DNA of 64,000 nt, taken from Caballeronia sp. dw_19 (GTDB lineage Bacteria > Pseudomonadota > Gammaproteobacteria > Burkholderiales > Burkholderiaceae). Shown here piece after piece: positions 26,489 to 35,734 of this stretch. Position 1 is the first letter of the stretch. Each line of letters begins with the position of its first letter. The stretch lies in assembly GCF_018449515.1 (NCBI RefSeq), contig NZ_JAAVUQ010000004.1, positions 1 to 64,000 on the forward strand. The letters are read 5' to 3'. The translations under genes were made by a program, and so were the position numbers. The notes below the pieces were generated by a model, which saw nothing but the letters and a program-made list of their open reading frames with translations, had not been told where the DNA came from and did not search any database.

Positions 26489-27664
26489 CTAAAACAGGAC
26501 TGCGATCCCCACCATGCCGACAAACTGTGAATTCGTCGACGACGGTGTGGCGTTCTGCGAATCGCCGACAGACGGCGTAGCGTCGACAATGTTGCCCGCG
26601 CCATTCGCACCGAGCGTCTGGCCGTTCGCGCGCTGATACGCCTGCAGCGCGTACAGCGAAGTGCGCTTCGACAAGTGATAAGCCTCCTTGAGCGAATACT
26701 GCTGATAGCGCGCCGCGCTGGTGATGCCGTTCGCCTTCGACGCCATTGTGTACGAGTACGCGCCCGCCACATCGATGGCCGGCGTGAAGCGATACGCCGC
26801 AACCGCCGCATAGGTATTGAAGACGGCGGTGTCGCGGAAAATCGACTGGCTGGCTGCCACGTATTCCACATTCGTGTACGTCACGCCCATCATCAGGTCG
26901 CCGATCGTGTAGCTGGCCGCGGCCGCAACGTGCTGGACCGCCTTCGCCGACACATAGCCTGCGTTCAGCGAAGACGTGCCGAAACTGCCGGTCGATGCAG
27001 GGTCGAAGCCCGTGGTCTGTTGCGCGTTGTCCATGCGCAGGTAGCCAGCGGCAAGGCCGATCGGGCCGGACGCATATTTGATGCCGGCGCTGATTGTCTG
27101 GCCCCGGCCGGTGCTGCCCGCAATCCCGCCGAGGGCGTACATGCCGCTCGCCTGCACGCCGTACCAGATCGGCGTCGTATAGACCAGCGCGTTGTTGATG
27201 CGAATCGTCGTGTCGAGACCGTCGATATCGCCCGGATGCGCGCCGGTTGCCCCGGTCAACCAGTTGCTCGACGCAAGCGGCCCGACGAACAGGTAGTACG
27301 GCGTGTACTGACGGCCCATCGTGAACGTCCCGTAATGCTGGTTTTGCAGCCCGACGAACGCTTCACGGTTGAAGATCTGTGTGGACGACGACAGCGCGCC
27401 TGAATTCGGATCGAAACCGTTCTGCAAGTCGAAGATCACGCTGGTGCCGCCACCAAGGTCCTCCACGCCGCGCAGACCCCACTTCGACGCATACAGATTG
27501 CCCTGGCGCAGATACACGTTCGAATGGCCCTTCTGGTTATTGGAGTAGACGAACGCGTCGTCCAACGCACCATACAAGGTCATGCTGCTTTGCGCATGGA
27601 CCGCGCCTGCACCGAGCGCCGCGCCAGCGACCAGAAATGCCTTCATGTTTGCGTGCTTTTTCAT
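26489..27664 (-). CDS. OmpC-like porin, putative uronate-regulon member
   Basis: A 391-residue porin. GAAGGAGAC precedes the ATG. The N-terminus MKKHANMKAFLVAGAALGAG leads to a cleavage site before QSSMTLYGALDDA. The segments LRGVEDLGGGTSVIFDLQ and NREAFVGLQNQHYGTFTMGRQ are family marks, and the last residue is Phe. Near the C-terminus a Gly/Asn/Ser/Thr-rich insertion (NGAGNIVDATPSVGDSQNA) lengthens what should be the last surface loop. Two LacI-type operators at 27856 and 27920 lie upstream, so it is probably co-regulated with the uronate genes and may pass sugar acids. Confidence 0.92.
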   Translation of the reverse strand: MKKHANMKAFLVAGAALGAGAVHAQSSMTLYGALDDAFVYSNNQKGHSNVYLRQGNLYASKWGLRGVEDLGGGTSVIFDLQNGFDPNSGALSSSTQIFNREAFVGLQNQHYGTFTMGRQYTPYYLFVGPLASSNWLTGATGAHPGDIDGLDTTIRINNALVYTTPIWYGVQASGMYALGGIAGSTGRGQTISAGIKYASGPIGLAAGYLRMDNAQQTTGFDPASTGSFGTSSLNAGYVSAKAVQHVAAAASYTIGDLMMGVTYTNVEYVAASQSIFRDTAVFNTYAAVAAYRFTPAIDVAGAYSYTMASKANGITSAARYQQYSLKEAYHLSKRTSLYALQAYQRANGQTLGANGAGNIVDATPSVGDSQNATPSSTNSQFVGMVGIAVLF

Positions 27665-27855
27665 TACGAGTCTCCTTCATCCTGTTTTTGTAAATGCCAA
27701 CGCGTGGCCCACGAGATACGCGTGGTCCACGCAATCACGATCTGTTCATCGATCGAATCTTTGTGTACGCGGCGCGCCACCACTTCACGCTGCGCCGCGC
27801 TGATAACTTCCCGGGCTGCCCGAAGGATTCCTGTTACCCCAGAAAATCAGCATCG

Positions 27856-27873
27856 AATGATAGCGATAACATT
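27856..27873. promoter_or_regulatory. LacI-type operator O1 (porin promoter)
   Basis: The 18-bp quasi-palindrome AATGATAGCGATAACATT has the pattern AATGnTAnCGnTAnCATT with a central CG, typical of GntR/GalR-type LacI proteins. Its exact reverse complement occurs at 32441. On the minus strand TTGATC and TATCAT with 16-base spacing overlap it, so repressor binding would block the porin promoter. Confidence 0.75.
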
Positions 27874-27919
27874 TTTGGGATCAAATAACACTCTTTGGTT
27901 ACGCTCCTCGTCGACGTCG

Positions 27920-27937
27920 AATGATAGCGCAAACATT
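27920..27937. promoter_or_regulatory. LacI-type operator O2 (upstream of porin)
   Basis: AATGATAGCGCAAACATT differs from O1 at two positions. Its start is 64 bases upstream of O1 relative to the porin. That is about six helical turns, suiting a looped tetramer or two dimers on one DNA face. Confidence 0.7.
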
Positions 27938-28000
27938 TCTGCGAAGAATTAAGGGTAGACCCTCTACCTCATCCGAACCGCGTGTTGTGCACGACCGCCC

Positions 28001-29044
28001 TCAGGCTGTCTCGCGTCCGACCAGCGTGAAGCCGATATCGATCTTCGGCCGCGCCGGCGAGCCGTCGAGCCGGTCGATCAGACAACGCGCCGCCGTCATG
28101 CCGATACGGCCACCGTCCATCTGGACCGTAGTCAGCGCCGGCACCAGGTCGGCCGAGAACTCCAGATCGCCGAAACCGCAGACGGCGAGCCGCGACGGCA
28201 CGTCCAGGCCCCGAGTTCTCGCCTCGCTCAGCACACCCAGCGCAAGGAGATCGGAGCCACAGAACACCGCGTCCACATCCGGGCGCTCCGCGAGAATCGT
28301 GGCGAGCGAACTGCGCCCCTCCGCCACCGAGCTGGGTGGCTTGACGAGGACCTGCGCGACGTTGTCGATACCTTGACGCGCCATGGTCTGAATGAAGCCC
28401 TCGCGACGGGCCGTCGCGCGCTCGTCATTGGCCGAGATGATCGCAGGGTGAAGCTTGCCGCGCGCCAGAAAACGCTCCGCCACGGCGACACCGACGTCGT
28501 AGTGCGAGAAGCCGACCAGCATGTCGATTGGCATGTCGGTCATGCCCCACGTTTCGACCGTTGGAATATCGACGTCCAGCAGCCGTGCCCGCAGCGCCGA
28601 CCCCCGCGCCACGCCGATCAGCAGCAATCCTTCCGGGCGCCGGCTCAGCAATGCATCGAGCACCTGGCACTCGTCAACGTCGCTGTATCCGCTCAGGCCC
28701 AACAACACCTGGTAGCCCGCGCGCGACATCGCGGTGCTGAACATTTGAATCGAGGTGGCGAACAGCGAATGCGTCACGGTCGGCACAATGGCCGCGATAA
28801 GCCGCGATCTGGACGACGACAGGCTGCCGGCCAGCCGGTTCGGCACATAGCCGAGTTGCTGGACCGCAAGCTGGATACGTTTGAGCGTTTCGGACGCGAC
28901 AACCTCAGGATTGTTCAGCGCGCGCGATACCGTCATCGGCGATACGCGCGCCAGCGTCGCGACTTCGGTTAAACGAATATCCCGTGGCCCGCCACGCGAG
29001 CGCTTGCCGGCAAGCGGGACCATTTTCTCTTTTGGGTTGGGCAT
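28001..29044 (-). CDS. LacI-family regulator of the uronate unit
   Basis: A 347-residue LacI/GalR regulator. The helix-turn-helix is at 24-45 (RLTEVATLARVSPMTVSRALNN) and the hinge helix with the DNA-kinking leucine at 64-74 (LGYVPNRLAGS). A periplasmic-binding-like ligand domain follows (VGFSHYDVGVAVAERF; AVFCGSDLLALGVL). It resembles the gluconate-repressor branch. It lies between the lactonase gene and the porin on the same strand. The four operators at 27856, 27920, 32441 and 32503 flank the unit and fit its family, so it probably represses both ends and is released by a uronate or aldarate. Confidence 0.9.
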   Translation of the reverse strand: MPNPKEKMVPLAGKRSRGGPRDIRLTEVATLARVSPMTVSRALNNPEVVASETLKRIQLAVQQLGYVPNRLAGSLSSSRSRLIAAIVPTVTHSLFATSIQMFSTAMSRAGYQVLLGLSGYSDVDECQVLDALLSRRPEGLLLIGVARGSALRARLLDVDIPTVETWGMTDMPIDMLVGFSHYDVGVAVAERFLARGKLHPAIISANDERATARREGFIQTMARQGIDNVAQVLVKPPSSVAEGRSSLATILAERPDVDAVFCGSDLLALGVLSEARTRGLDVPSRLAVCGFGDLEFSADLVPALTTVQMDGGRIGMTAARCLIDRLDGSPARPKIDIGFTLVGRETA

Positions 29045-29249
29045 TGATAGTCTGATTCACAGGCTGCACAGCGGTTACGCAGGAATAGCCAGAAGGACAA
29101 CACATCCTTCTCGGGCCATTCTTCCGATTTGTGCGCGAACCAGAGTCTACCTCACGCCACGCGCCCTCCGGCAACGCACGCGAGACGCCGTACAAGCGAC
29201 GTCGAAGCTTCGCATAGCGGTGCGGCGCGTTGCCCGGCCGCACATCGTT

Positions 29250-30200
29250 TCATAGCTCGCCAGCATAGTCGGGTTCCGGACAACCACTCACGCCAGGACG
29301 CACCGCAAACAACTGGCCGTCGTGCTCCGTGGCGCCCTGCGCCGGACGGATCGAAGTCACGAACAGCGTATCCAGATTGCGTCCGCCGAATGCGCACATC
29401 GACGGCTTCGACGCCGGCACAGCAATCTGCCGGTCGAGCCTGCCTTGCGGCGTGAAGCGCAACAGCAGCCCGGCGTCGTTCGCGCAAATCCAGTAGCAAC
29501 CCTGCGCATCCACCGCGGCGCTATCAGGGCGGCCGGTGTAATGGTGCAAGTCGGCGAATACCCGCCGGTTGCGGGGCTCGCCCGTCTCGACGTCGTAATC
29601 GAATGCCCAGATCACGCGGCGCGACGAATGCGAATCGGACAGGTACATCGTCCTGCCGTCGGGCGACCATGCAAGGCCATTCTGTACGATCAGTTCATTG
29701 ACGACCGGCGCCGACAGTACGCCTCGTTCATCGAATCGATACAACGCACCAGCGGGATTCGCCGCCGCCGTGTCCTGTAGCATCGTGCCGGACCAGAAGC
29801 GCCCCTGGCGATCACAGCGTCCGTCGTTAAAACGCATGCCCGCTAACGGGAAAACCGGTGCAGCAAGCTTACGCTGTGTGACCGGCAGCGGTTCAACACC
29901 GGGCGCGTTTTCTCCGGCCTCGTCGCCTATAGTACTTTCAGTCAGCGCCACCGCGAAGAGTCCGGTTTCGCAGCCGGCCAGCACGGTGCCGTGCCTGTCG
30001 AACGCGATACAGGCGACTTGCTCCGGCAACCGCCATTCCGACCGCTCACCCGCCTCAACACGCCAACGCAGGATCTTCCGCGCAGGAATGTCGACCCAAT
30101 AAAGCGCCTGTTCCGCGCTCCGCCATACCGGACTTTCGCCGACCAGCGCGGACCCGGCGCCCTCGATCCGCTCCGCACGCACGACCGCTGCCGCGCTCAT
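29250..30200 (-). CDS. SMP-30/gluconolactonase family, probable aldarolactonase
   Basis: A 316-residue six-bladed beta-propeller of the SMP-30 (regucalcin) family that would hydrolyse a sugar lactone with a divalent metal. Metal ligands by family alignment are E22 (GESPVW), N174 (NGLAWSPDG) and D226 (GRPDSAAVD), with N125 (MRFNDGRCD) at the substrate. The usual PDG of the third ligand segment reads PDS here. The ATG overlaps the stop of the uronate dehydrogenase gene, so the two are translationally coupled. Its natural substrate is the aldaro-1,4- or 1,5-lactone that the dehydrogenase releases. Confidence 0.9.
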   Translation of the reverse strand: MSAAAVVRAERIEGAGSALVGESPVWRSAEQALYWVDIPARKILRWRVEAGERSEWRLPEQVACIAFDRHGTVLAGCETGLFAVALTESTIGDEAGENAPGVEPLPVTQRKLAAPVFPLAGMRFNDGRCDRQGRFWSGTMLQDTAAANPAGALYRFDERGVLSAPVVNELIVQNGLAWSPDGRTMYLSDSHSSRRVIWAFDYDVETGEPRNRRVFADLHHYTGRPDSAAVDAQGCYWICANDAGLLLRFTPQGRLDRQIAVPASKPSMCAFGGRNLDTLFVTSIRPAQGATEHDGQLFAVRPGVSGCPEPDYAGEL

Positions 30201-31039
30201 CGTTGCGGCTCCATCGGACGGGCGAGCGCGAACGGGCCGCCCTGGAAACGCTGGGCCGGGTCATCGAGGTTCGAGTCCGGTGCCGTGACCGGGAACAGAT
30301 GCTCGAACTGCGCCGAACTGTCCTGTGGACGAAAACCGAGAAACGCCACCTTCGTGTTATCCACCCACTTTCTGGGGTTGTCGGACACGCCATAGACAAT
30401 CGCGTGCCCAACCCGGTTCGTGAACAGCGAGCAACGCACCAGTTCGATAAAGTCGCGATAGCTCAGATACGTGACGAGCATGCGCGGATTTTTCGGCTGC
30501 TCGAACGACGAGCCGATCCGCAGGCACACCGTCTCAAGACCGAAGCGATCGAAGTAATAACGCGACAGCGATTCGCCAAAGCACTTCGTCACGCCGTACA
30601 GGCTGTCGGGGCGCAACGGCGCGTCGATATCGACCACCGATGTCACCGGATGAAACCCCACCGCATGATTCGAGCTGGCGTACACGATACGCTTCACGCC
30701 CTGCTTCTGCGCCACCGAGTACAGGTTGTACAGGCCGCGAATATTGGCTTCGAGCAGATCGTCGAACGGCGCGTCCACGGAAATGCCGCCGAGGTGAATT
30801 ACTGCATCGACGCCTTCGAGCAGGGCATGAACCGCGTGCTCATCGGCGAGATCGACGACCGACGCCTCCTCATGCGCCGCTACCTCGCCAAGCGGCGCGA
30901 TGTCGCTGACGCGCACGATGTCGGCCCACGCGGCGAGCGCACCGCGCAATTGCCGGCCAAGATTGCCTGCGGCGCCGGTGAGCAACAGGCGGTGGAAAGG
31001 TTTGCCGGTCGAGCCCTGTTCGGGCGGGGTGTCTGCCAT
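30197..31039 (-). CDS. udh: Uronate dehydrogenase
   Basis: A 280-residue extended-SDR enzyme that oxidises D-glucuronate or D-galacturonate with NAD+ to the aldarolactone. LLLTGAAGNLGRQL (18-31) binds NAD, Y148 and K152 (SLYGVTKCFGE) form the catalytic pair, and ASSNHAVGFH and RIGSSFEQPKNPRML are close to known Udh proteins. The length is near the Pseudomonas Udh of about 265 residues, with a short N-terminal extension. It lies 66 bases after the carrier gene and overlaps the lactonase by ATGA. Downstream dehydratase steps are not encoded in this window. Confidence 0.92.
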   Translation of the reverse strand: MADTPPEQGSTGKPFHRLLLTGAAGNLGRQLRGALAAWADIVRVSDIAPLGEVAAHEEASVVDLADEHAVHALLEGVDAVIHLGGISVDAPFDDLLEANIRGLYNLYSVAQKQGVKRIVYASSNHAVGFHPVTSVVDIDAPLRPDSLYGVTKCFGESLSRYYFDRFGLETVCLRIGSSFEQPKNPRMLVTYLSYRDFIELVRCSLFTNRVGHAIVYGVSDNPRKWVDNTKVAFLGFRPQDSSAQFEHLFPVTAPDSNLDDPAQRFQGGPFALARPMEPQR

Positions 31040-31105
31040 GTCGTGATTCCCTGGTTACGTTACGGGTTCGCGATTATTCGCGAACGCCTGCCGTGAGGCC
31101 AGCTT

Positions 31106-32413
31106 TCATGCAGCGCTCGCGTGTTGCTCACTCAATTTCACGGGCGTCATGCGTGGCATCAGCAGATGAATGATGCCGAGCGCGACCAGATACGCCGATG
31201 CACCGACAGCGAAGAGCGCCCAATACTGGCCGGTGCGCTGCAACGTCTCGCCAATCACGCCCGAGTAGAAGAACGAGCCGATCATGCCCGCCACGCCGCC
31301 AATGCCAATCACGGTGCCCACCAGCCGGCGCGGAAACACGTCGCCCACCAGGGTGACCAGATTCGCGGACCACCCCTGATGCGCCGCTGCGGCAAGACCG
31401 ACAGCAAACACCGCGTACCACAGGCTTTGAAAGTGCGAGAGCGTGGCGATCGGCAAGACGCACACCGCGCAGATGCCCATCGTGACCTTGCGCGCGACGT
31501 TGGGCTTATTGGATCGGCTCATCAGGCGCGACGACAACCATCCGCCCGCAACACTGCCACCGGATGCCATCGCGTAAATGACGATCAATGGCAGTCCAAG
31601 ATGGCCGATGTCGATATGCCGTGATTCATTGAGCCATTTGGGCAGCCAGAACAAATAGAACCACCACACCGGATCGGTCAGCAACTTACCGAGAATGAAC
31701 GCCCATGTTTCGCGGTATTTCAGCACCGAAAGCCAGCTCACGGACTGCACACTGTCTTCGTCCCGATCCGAGTTGATGTATTCCAGCTCGCCGCTCGATA
31801 CCGACGGATGCTCCGAGGGAGGACGGTACACCAGCAGCCACACCGCCAGCCAGACCAAACCCGCCGCCCCCGCCCCGACAAACGTCGCGCGCCAGCCCCA
31901 CATCACGGCGGCGATCGGCACGAACGCCGGCGCAACGATCCCACCGATGGTGGCGCCCATGTTCCACAGGCCGGTGGCCAGCGCGCGCTCCTTTTTCGGA
32001 AACCAGATAGCCGTGGTACGGATGGCGACCGGGAAGTTGGCCGCCTCGCCGAAGCCGAGCAAACCGCGCACGGCCGCGAAGCCCGGGACGGTCGTTGCCA
32101 CCGCGTGCAGCATGGCGGCCAGGCTCCACATGGCCATCGCGCTGCCGTAGACCTTCTTGGTGCTGAGGCGGTCCGCGATCCGGCCGAACGTGGCGAGGCC
32201 CACCGCATAGGCGACCGTGAATACCATCACGGTCTGCGCGTACTGGATCTGGTTCCAGCCAATGTCTTTTTGCAGCAAAGGCGCGAGCAGCCCCAGCATC
32301 TGACGATCCATGTAATTGATCGTCGTCGCAAAAAACATGAGCGCGCAAATGGTCCATCTGTATCGTCCGACGGCCGATTTTTCGGCAACCGCAACGGCTC
32401 CTATCGTCTTCAT
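31106..32413 (-). CDS. ACS-family hexuronate/aldarate MFS transporter
   Basis: A 435-residue, 12-helix carrier of the anion:cation symporter family that includes ExuT, GudP and GarP. INYMDRQMLGLLAPLL lies in helix 1, GRIADRLSTKKVYG in the 2-3 loop, and GLLGFGEAANFPVAI is the typical family segment of helix 4. The ATG ending at 32413 has GTGGAGA 6 bases upstream; that ribosome site overlaps an in-frame GTG four codons earlier. It leads the uronate operon, 27 bases downstream of operator O3. It likely brings in galacturonate or glucuronate with protons. Confidence 0.9.
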   Translation of the reverse strand: MKTIGAVAVAEKSAVGRYRWTICALMFFATTINYMDRQMLGLLAPLLQKDIGWNQIQYAQTVMVFTVAYAVGLATFGRIADRLSTKKVYGSAMAMWSLAAMLHAVATTVPGFAAVRGLLGFGEAANFPVAIRTTAIWFPKKERALATGLWNMGATIGGIVAPAFVPIAAVMWGWRATFVGAGAAGLVWLAVWLLVYRPPSEHPSVSSGELEYINSDRDEDSVQSVSWLSVLKYRETWAFILGKLLTDPVWWFYLFWLPKWLNESRHIDIGHLGLPLIVIYAMASGGSVAGGWLSSRLMSRSNKPNVARKVTMGICAVCVLPIATLSHFQSLWYAVFAVGLAAAAHQGWSANLVTLVGDVFPRRLVGTVIGIGGVAGMIGSFFYSGVIGETLQRTGQYWALFAVGASAYLVALGIIHLLMPRMTPVKLSEQHASAA

Positions 32414-32440
32414 CAATGTCTCCACGAGTTTTTATTTATG

Positions 32441-32458
32441 AATGTTATCGCTATCATT
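32441..32458. promoter_or_regulatory. LacI-type operator O3 (carrier promoter)
   Basis: AATGTTATCGCTATCATT is the exact reverse complement of operator O1 at 27856. It sits 27 bases before the carrier ATG, where repressor binding would block initiation. A TTGACC hexamer lies just upstream on the minus strand. Confidence 0.78.
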
Positions 32459-32502
32459 CTGGGTCAAAAATAACGGGGATTCGGTGCTGGGTACGGTATT
32501 GA

Positions 32503-32520
32503 GATGTTATCGCAATCATT
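32503..32520. promoter_or_regulatory. LacI-type operator O4
   Basis: GATGTTATCGCAATCATT matches O3 at 16 of 18 positions. It lies 62 bases from O3, nearly the same spacing as between O1 and O2 (64), which supports a designed two-operator arrangement at both promoters. Confidence 0.72.
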
Positions 32521-32705
32521 TTCTTGTCGCCATCTCGTTTACCCTTTGGAGAAGCACGTTTGCTGAGTCCGGCGCTCGCCGCAGTATTGAAGCGCCCAAT
32601 CGCGCTGCTGGCGCGGGTGCAAATCACTCGCTCGCCGGCTCATGCAATGCATGTCGGCATTGATCCGGCGAAGCTGATTGGGGATACGCACTTCGGCACG
32701 ACGAA

Positions 32706-33814
32706 CTACATCGTCACGATCTGGCGTATTGCCGTTCCTTCCCTGAGGCGGTCCATGCCGAGGTTGATATCGTCCAGCGGCAGCCGGTGGGTGACCAGGC
32801 GGTCCACAGGAAGCCGGCCGCGGCGGTACAGCTCGATGTATCTGGGCAAGTCACGTAGCGGTACGCCGCTACCCATGTAGGACCCTCGAATGGTTTTCTC
32901 TTCGGCCACGAGCGAGGTCGCGGGAATCGGAAAGATGGCCCGCGGCGATGGCAGCCCCGCTGTGACGAGTTGTCCGCCCCTCCGGGTGATGCGGTAACCA
33001 AGCTCCAGCGCGCTCGCGGCGCCCGCCATCTCCAGCACGATTTCAACCCCTCCGTTCGTGAGATCGCGGATCGCTTCGACGACACCCTCGCTGTTCGCGT
33101 TAAAGGTATCGGTAGCACCGAGCGCACGAGCGCTCACGAGTTTGCTGTCGACTGTGTCGATCGCTATGACCCGTTGTGCTCCGGCCGCTAACGCACCCAG
33201 AAGCGAGGCCAGACCCACCCCGCCCATGCCGATCACCGCCACGGTAGAGCCAAGCTGAACCCGCGCCGAATTAACGGCGGCCCCCACACCGGTCAAGACT
33301 GCACAACCGAACAAAGCCGCGTCTTCAAGCTCGATGTCAGGCGTCACCTTGATGAGCGAACGTCGGGACACCGTGGCGTATTCGGCAAAGCTGGATATGC
33401 CGGAGTGGTGGTTGATGGGCTCGCCATTCCTGGAAAGCCTTCTCGCCGCGCCTAACAATGTGCCCGCTGTACCGGCGAGCGCACCCGGCTCGCACAGGGC
33501 TGGCCGTCCTTCGGCACATGGCAGGCAGTGACCGCAACTCGCAACAAAAACGGATACGACGTGATCCCCCTTCGCGAGGTCATGCACCTGCGGTCCGACT
33601 TCCTCAACAATGCCCGCGCCATCGGGAGAGGCCGTGGACGTACCCCGTCTACCACGGAAAGATCCGAGTGACATATACCTGCAGCGACGATCCTTACCAG
33701 TACTTCGCCCGGCCCTGGCGGAGCCAGATCGACTTGCTGGACCCGCAACGGTTTGGTTTCGGCGTACGGAGTACGCAGGCCGGACTGTTCAAGGACAGCA
33801 GCGCGGATTTTCAT
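32706..33814 (-). pseudogene. Zinc-type alcohol dehydrogenase, frame-shifted by a small deletion
   Basis: Two frames make up one zinc-dependent medium-chain dehydrogenase. The first part (MKIRAAVLEQSGLRTPYAET ... AAGICHSDLSVVDGVRPRPLPMA) begins at the ATG ending at 33814 and holds the first zinc Cys and the HSD residues. The rest, from AGIVEEVGPQVHDL (near 33618) to 32706, carries the structural zinc cysteines (ASCGHCLPCAEGRPALC) and the NAD fold (AVIGMGGVGLASL). At the junction the expected LGHE segment, whose GHE supplies the second catalytic zinc ligand, is missing and the frame changes. A deletion of about 13-16 bases explains both. It is probably non-functional unless the base calls here are wrong. 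Confidence 0.8.
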
Positions 33815-33968
33815 AAGATGGGTCCATTTGACTAGGATATTTCCAGGCCCGCCAGCCCGCGTTCGATGACCAGCCTCTCTCAGCGCGGACGGGCCTGGAT
33901 CCGATTCCAGGTCTGCGCCCTTTGCGGCAACAGCGCCCTGCGTCGAAATCATCTTTGCACGAAGGCGC

Positions 33969-35639
33969 CTACGATCCAGGGGCCTTCGTGCTGAAGATAT
34001 CGACGCCGCGCGACTCGCGGTAGGCAAACGCCGTTACCACCAGCGCCAGTCCCACCCAGAACATGGGATACCACAGGCCCGCATAGATATTTCCCTGGGC
34101 GGCGGCAATGGCGAACGACAACGCGGGCAGCAGCCCGCCGATCCACCCGCTCGCCACGTGAAATGGAATGGACATCGAGGTATATCGCAACTCGGTCGGG
34201 AACATCTCGACCAGAATGGCGGCAATTGGCGCGTAAGTCAGGCTCATGACGAAGATCAGGAGCAGCATCAGCAGCAAAACCGCGCCAAAATGGAACTGCT
34301 GCGGCGCGGCTTTCTGCGGATAGCCCGCCTTGATCAATGCCGCTGACAGCGCGTGGCTGAAGTCGGTCGCCTTCGCCTTCAGGCCGGCGGCGTCAAGACC
34401 GGTGGCATCAAATCCCCGGATCACGTCGTTGCCGATCGTGACCGTGGTCAACTCACTGGCGCCTCCTCCGACAACCGAATAATTGACCGACGCGGCGCTC
34501 AATGTCTTCTTCGCGATATCGCAGGCATTGCTGAAACTTCGCACCCCCGCCGGGTCGAACATGAATGCGCACGCGTGCGGATCGGCATGGACTACGGCCG
34601 GGTTCGCTATCTGCGCCTGCTCCAGTGCGGGATTCGCATAATGCGTGATGGCGCGGAACACGGGGAAGATCGTGAGCGCCGCGAGCAGATAGCCGATCAG
34701 CAGGACAGGCTTGCGTCCAAAGCGGTCGGACAGCGCGCCGCAGCCGTAAAGCATGGGAATGGCAGCCAGCATGGCGATTGCAACCAGCAGATTCGACACG
34801 TTGGCGTCGACCTTGAGCACGCGCGTGAGAAAGAACAGCGGATAGATCACCACGACGTACCAGACCACCGTCATGCCGCCGCAGATTCCGAACAGCGCCA
34901 CCATGACCTTGGCCAGGTTCTTGCCGCGCAGCGAGTCCCGCACGGGCCTTCTGGACAGCACGCCCGCGGCACGGGCACGCTCGAACGCGGGCGACTCGTC
35001 CATTTTTCTGCGCAGCGCGAGCGACACGATCAGCAGAAGAATCGATATCGAGAACGGAATGCGCCAGCCCCAGACCGCGAAGTCGGGTCCGGTGAGAATG
35101 CGCGTAGCGATGGTGACGATCAGCGCCCCGAGCAAGCCGGTTGAAGCCGTCGCCTGGATCAGGGACGTATTGCGGCCACGGCGGTTCTGCGGCGAATGTT
35201 CGGCCACGTAAGTCGCCGCGCCGCCGAATTCGCCGCCGACGGCGAACCCCTGCAGGATGCGCGAAAGCACGAGGATGATCGGCGCAGCCACGCCAATGGA
35301 AGCGTAGCCGGGCGTAAGCGCGACCGCGCAGGTGGCCAGTCCCATCAGCATGACCGTGGTCATGAACGTCTTCTTGCGTCCGATCATGTCGCCGAGACGC
35401 CCGAAGATCACAGCGCCCAGCGGCCGCACGACAAAGCCGACCGAGAACGTCATCAACGCGAAGATGAAGGCGGTACCCGGTTCAATCCCGGTAAAGAAAT
35501 TCGCCGCGATGACATCTGCAAGCGAACCGTACAGCACGAAGTCGTACCACTCGAACACCGTGCCGGCAACCGCGCCGGCAATCGCCCGTTTATCCTTGCC
35601 CGACAGCCGCGCGCGGCTTTCCGTAAGCGTGAGGTCCAT
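33969..35639 (-). CDS. MHS-family MFS metabolite transporter with large insert
   Basis: A 556-residue metabolite:H+ symporter (ShiA, ProP and KgtP branch). GTVFEWYDFVLYG (27-39), GRLGDMIGRKK (80-90) and RILQGFAVGGEFGGAATYVAEH (127-148) are diagnostic. It is about 110 residues longer than usual because of a polar insert at roughly 331-449, between transmembrane helices of the C-terminal half, with two cysteines (C357, C373) and few hydrophobic runs. AGGAGAC precedes the ATG. It follows the FAH-type hydratase by 95 bases in the same direction, and so may take up the substrate of that operon. The role of the insert is unknown. Confidence 0.88.
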   Translation of the reverse strand: MDLTLTESRARLSGKDKRAIAGAVAGTVFEWYDFVLYGSLADVIAANFFTGIEPGTAFIFALMTFSVGFVVRPLGAVIFGRLGDMIGRKKTFMTTVMLMGLATCAVALTPGYASIGVAAPIILVLSRILQGFAVGGEFGGAATYVAEHSPQNRRGRNTSLIQATASTGLLGALIVTIATRILTGPDFAVWGWRIPFSISILLLIVSLALRRKMDESPAFERARAAGVLSRRPVRDSLRGKNLAKVMVALFGICGGMTVVWYVVVIYPLFFLTRVLKVDANVSNLLVAIAMLAAIPMLYGCGALSDRFGRKPVLLIGYLLAALTIFPVFRAITHYANPALEQAQIANPAVVHADPHACAFMFDPAGVRSFSNACDIAKKTLSAASVNYSVVGGGASELTTVTIGNDVIRGFDATGLDAAGLKAKATDFSHALSAALIKAGYPQKAAPQQFHFGAVLLLMLLLIFVMSLTYAPIAAILVEMFPTELRYTSMSIPFHVASGWIGGLLPALSFAIAAAQGNIYAGLWYPMFWVGLALVVTAFAYRESRGVDIFSTKAPGS

Positions 35640-35734
35640 GTCGCCTGTCTCCTGTGAATTCGCCCTGTCTCGTGGCGGCTTGGCGTGGCCTTGCCGGCCG
35701 AACCATCCGCGGCGTTGATCATGACGCTGTGCAT

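Noticed and set aside
26183..26530. A plus-strand frame of 115 codons between the LysR and porin genes
   Set aside because: It overlaps the porin 3' end and the hairpin, contains no domain and is preceded by no ribosome site.
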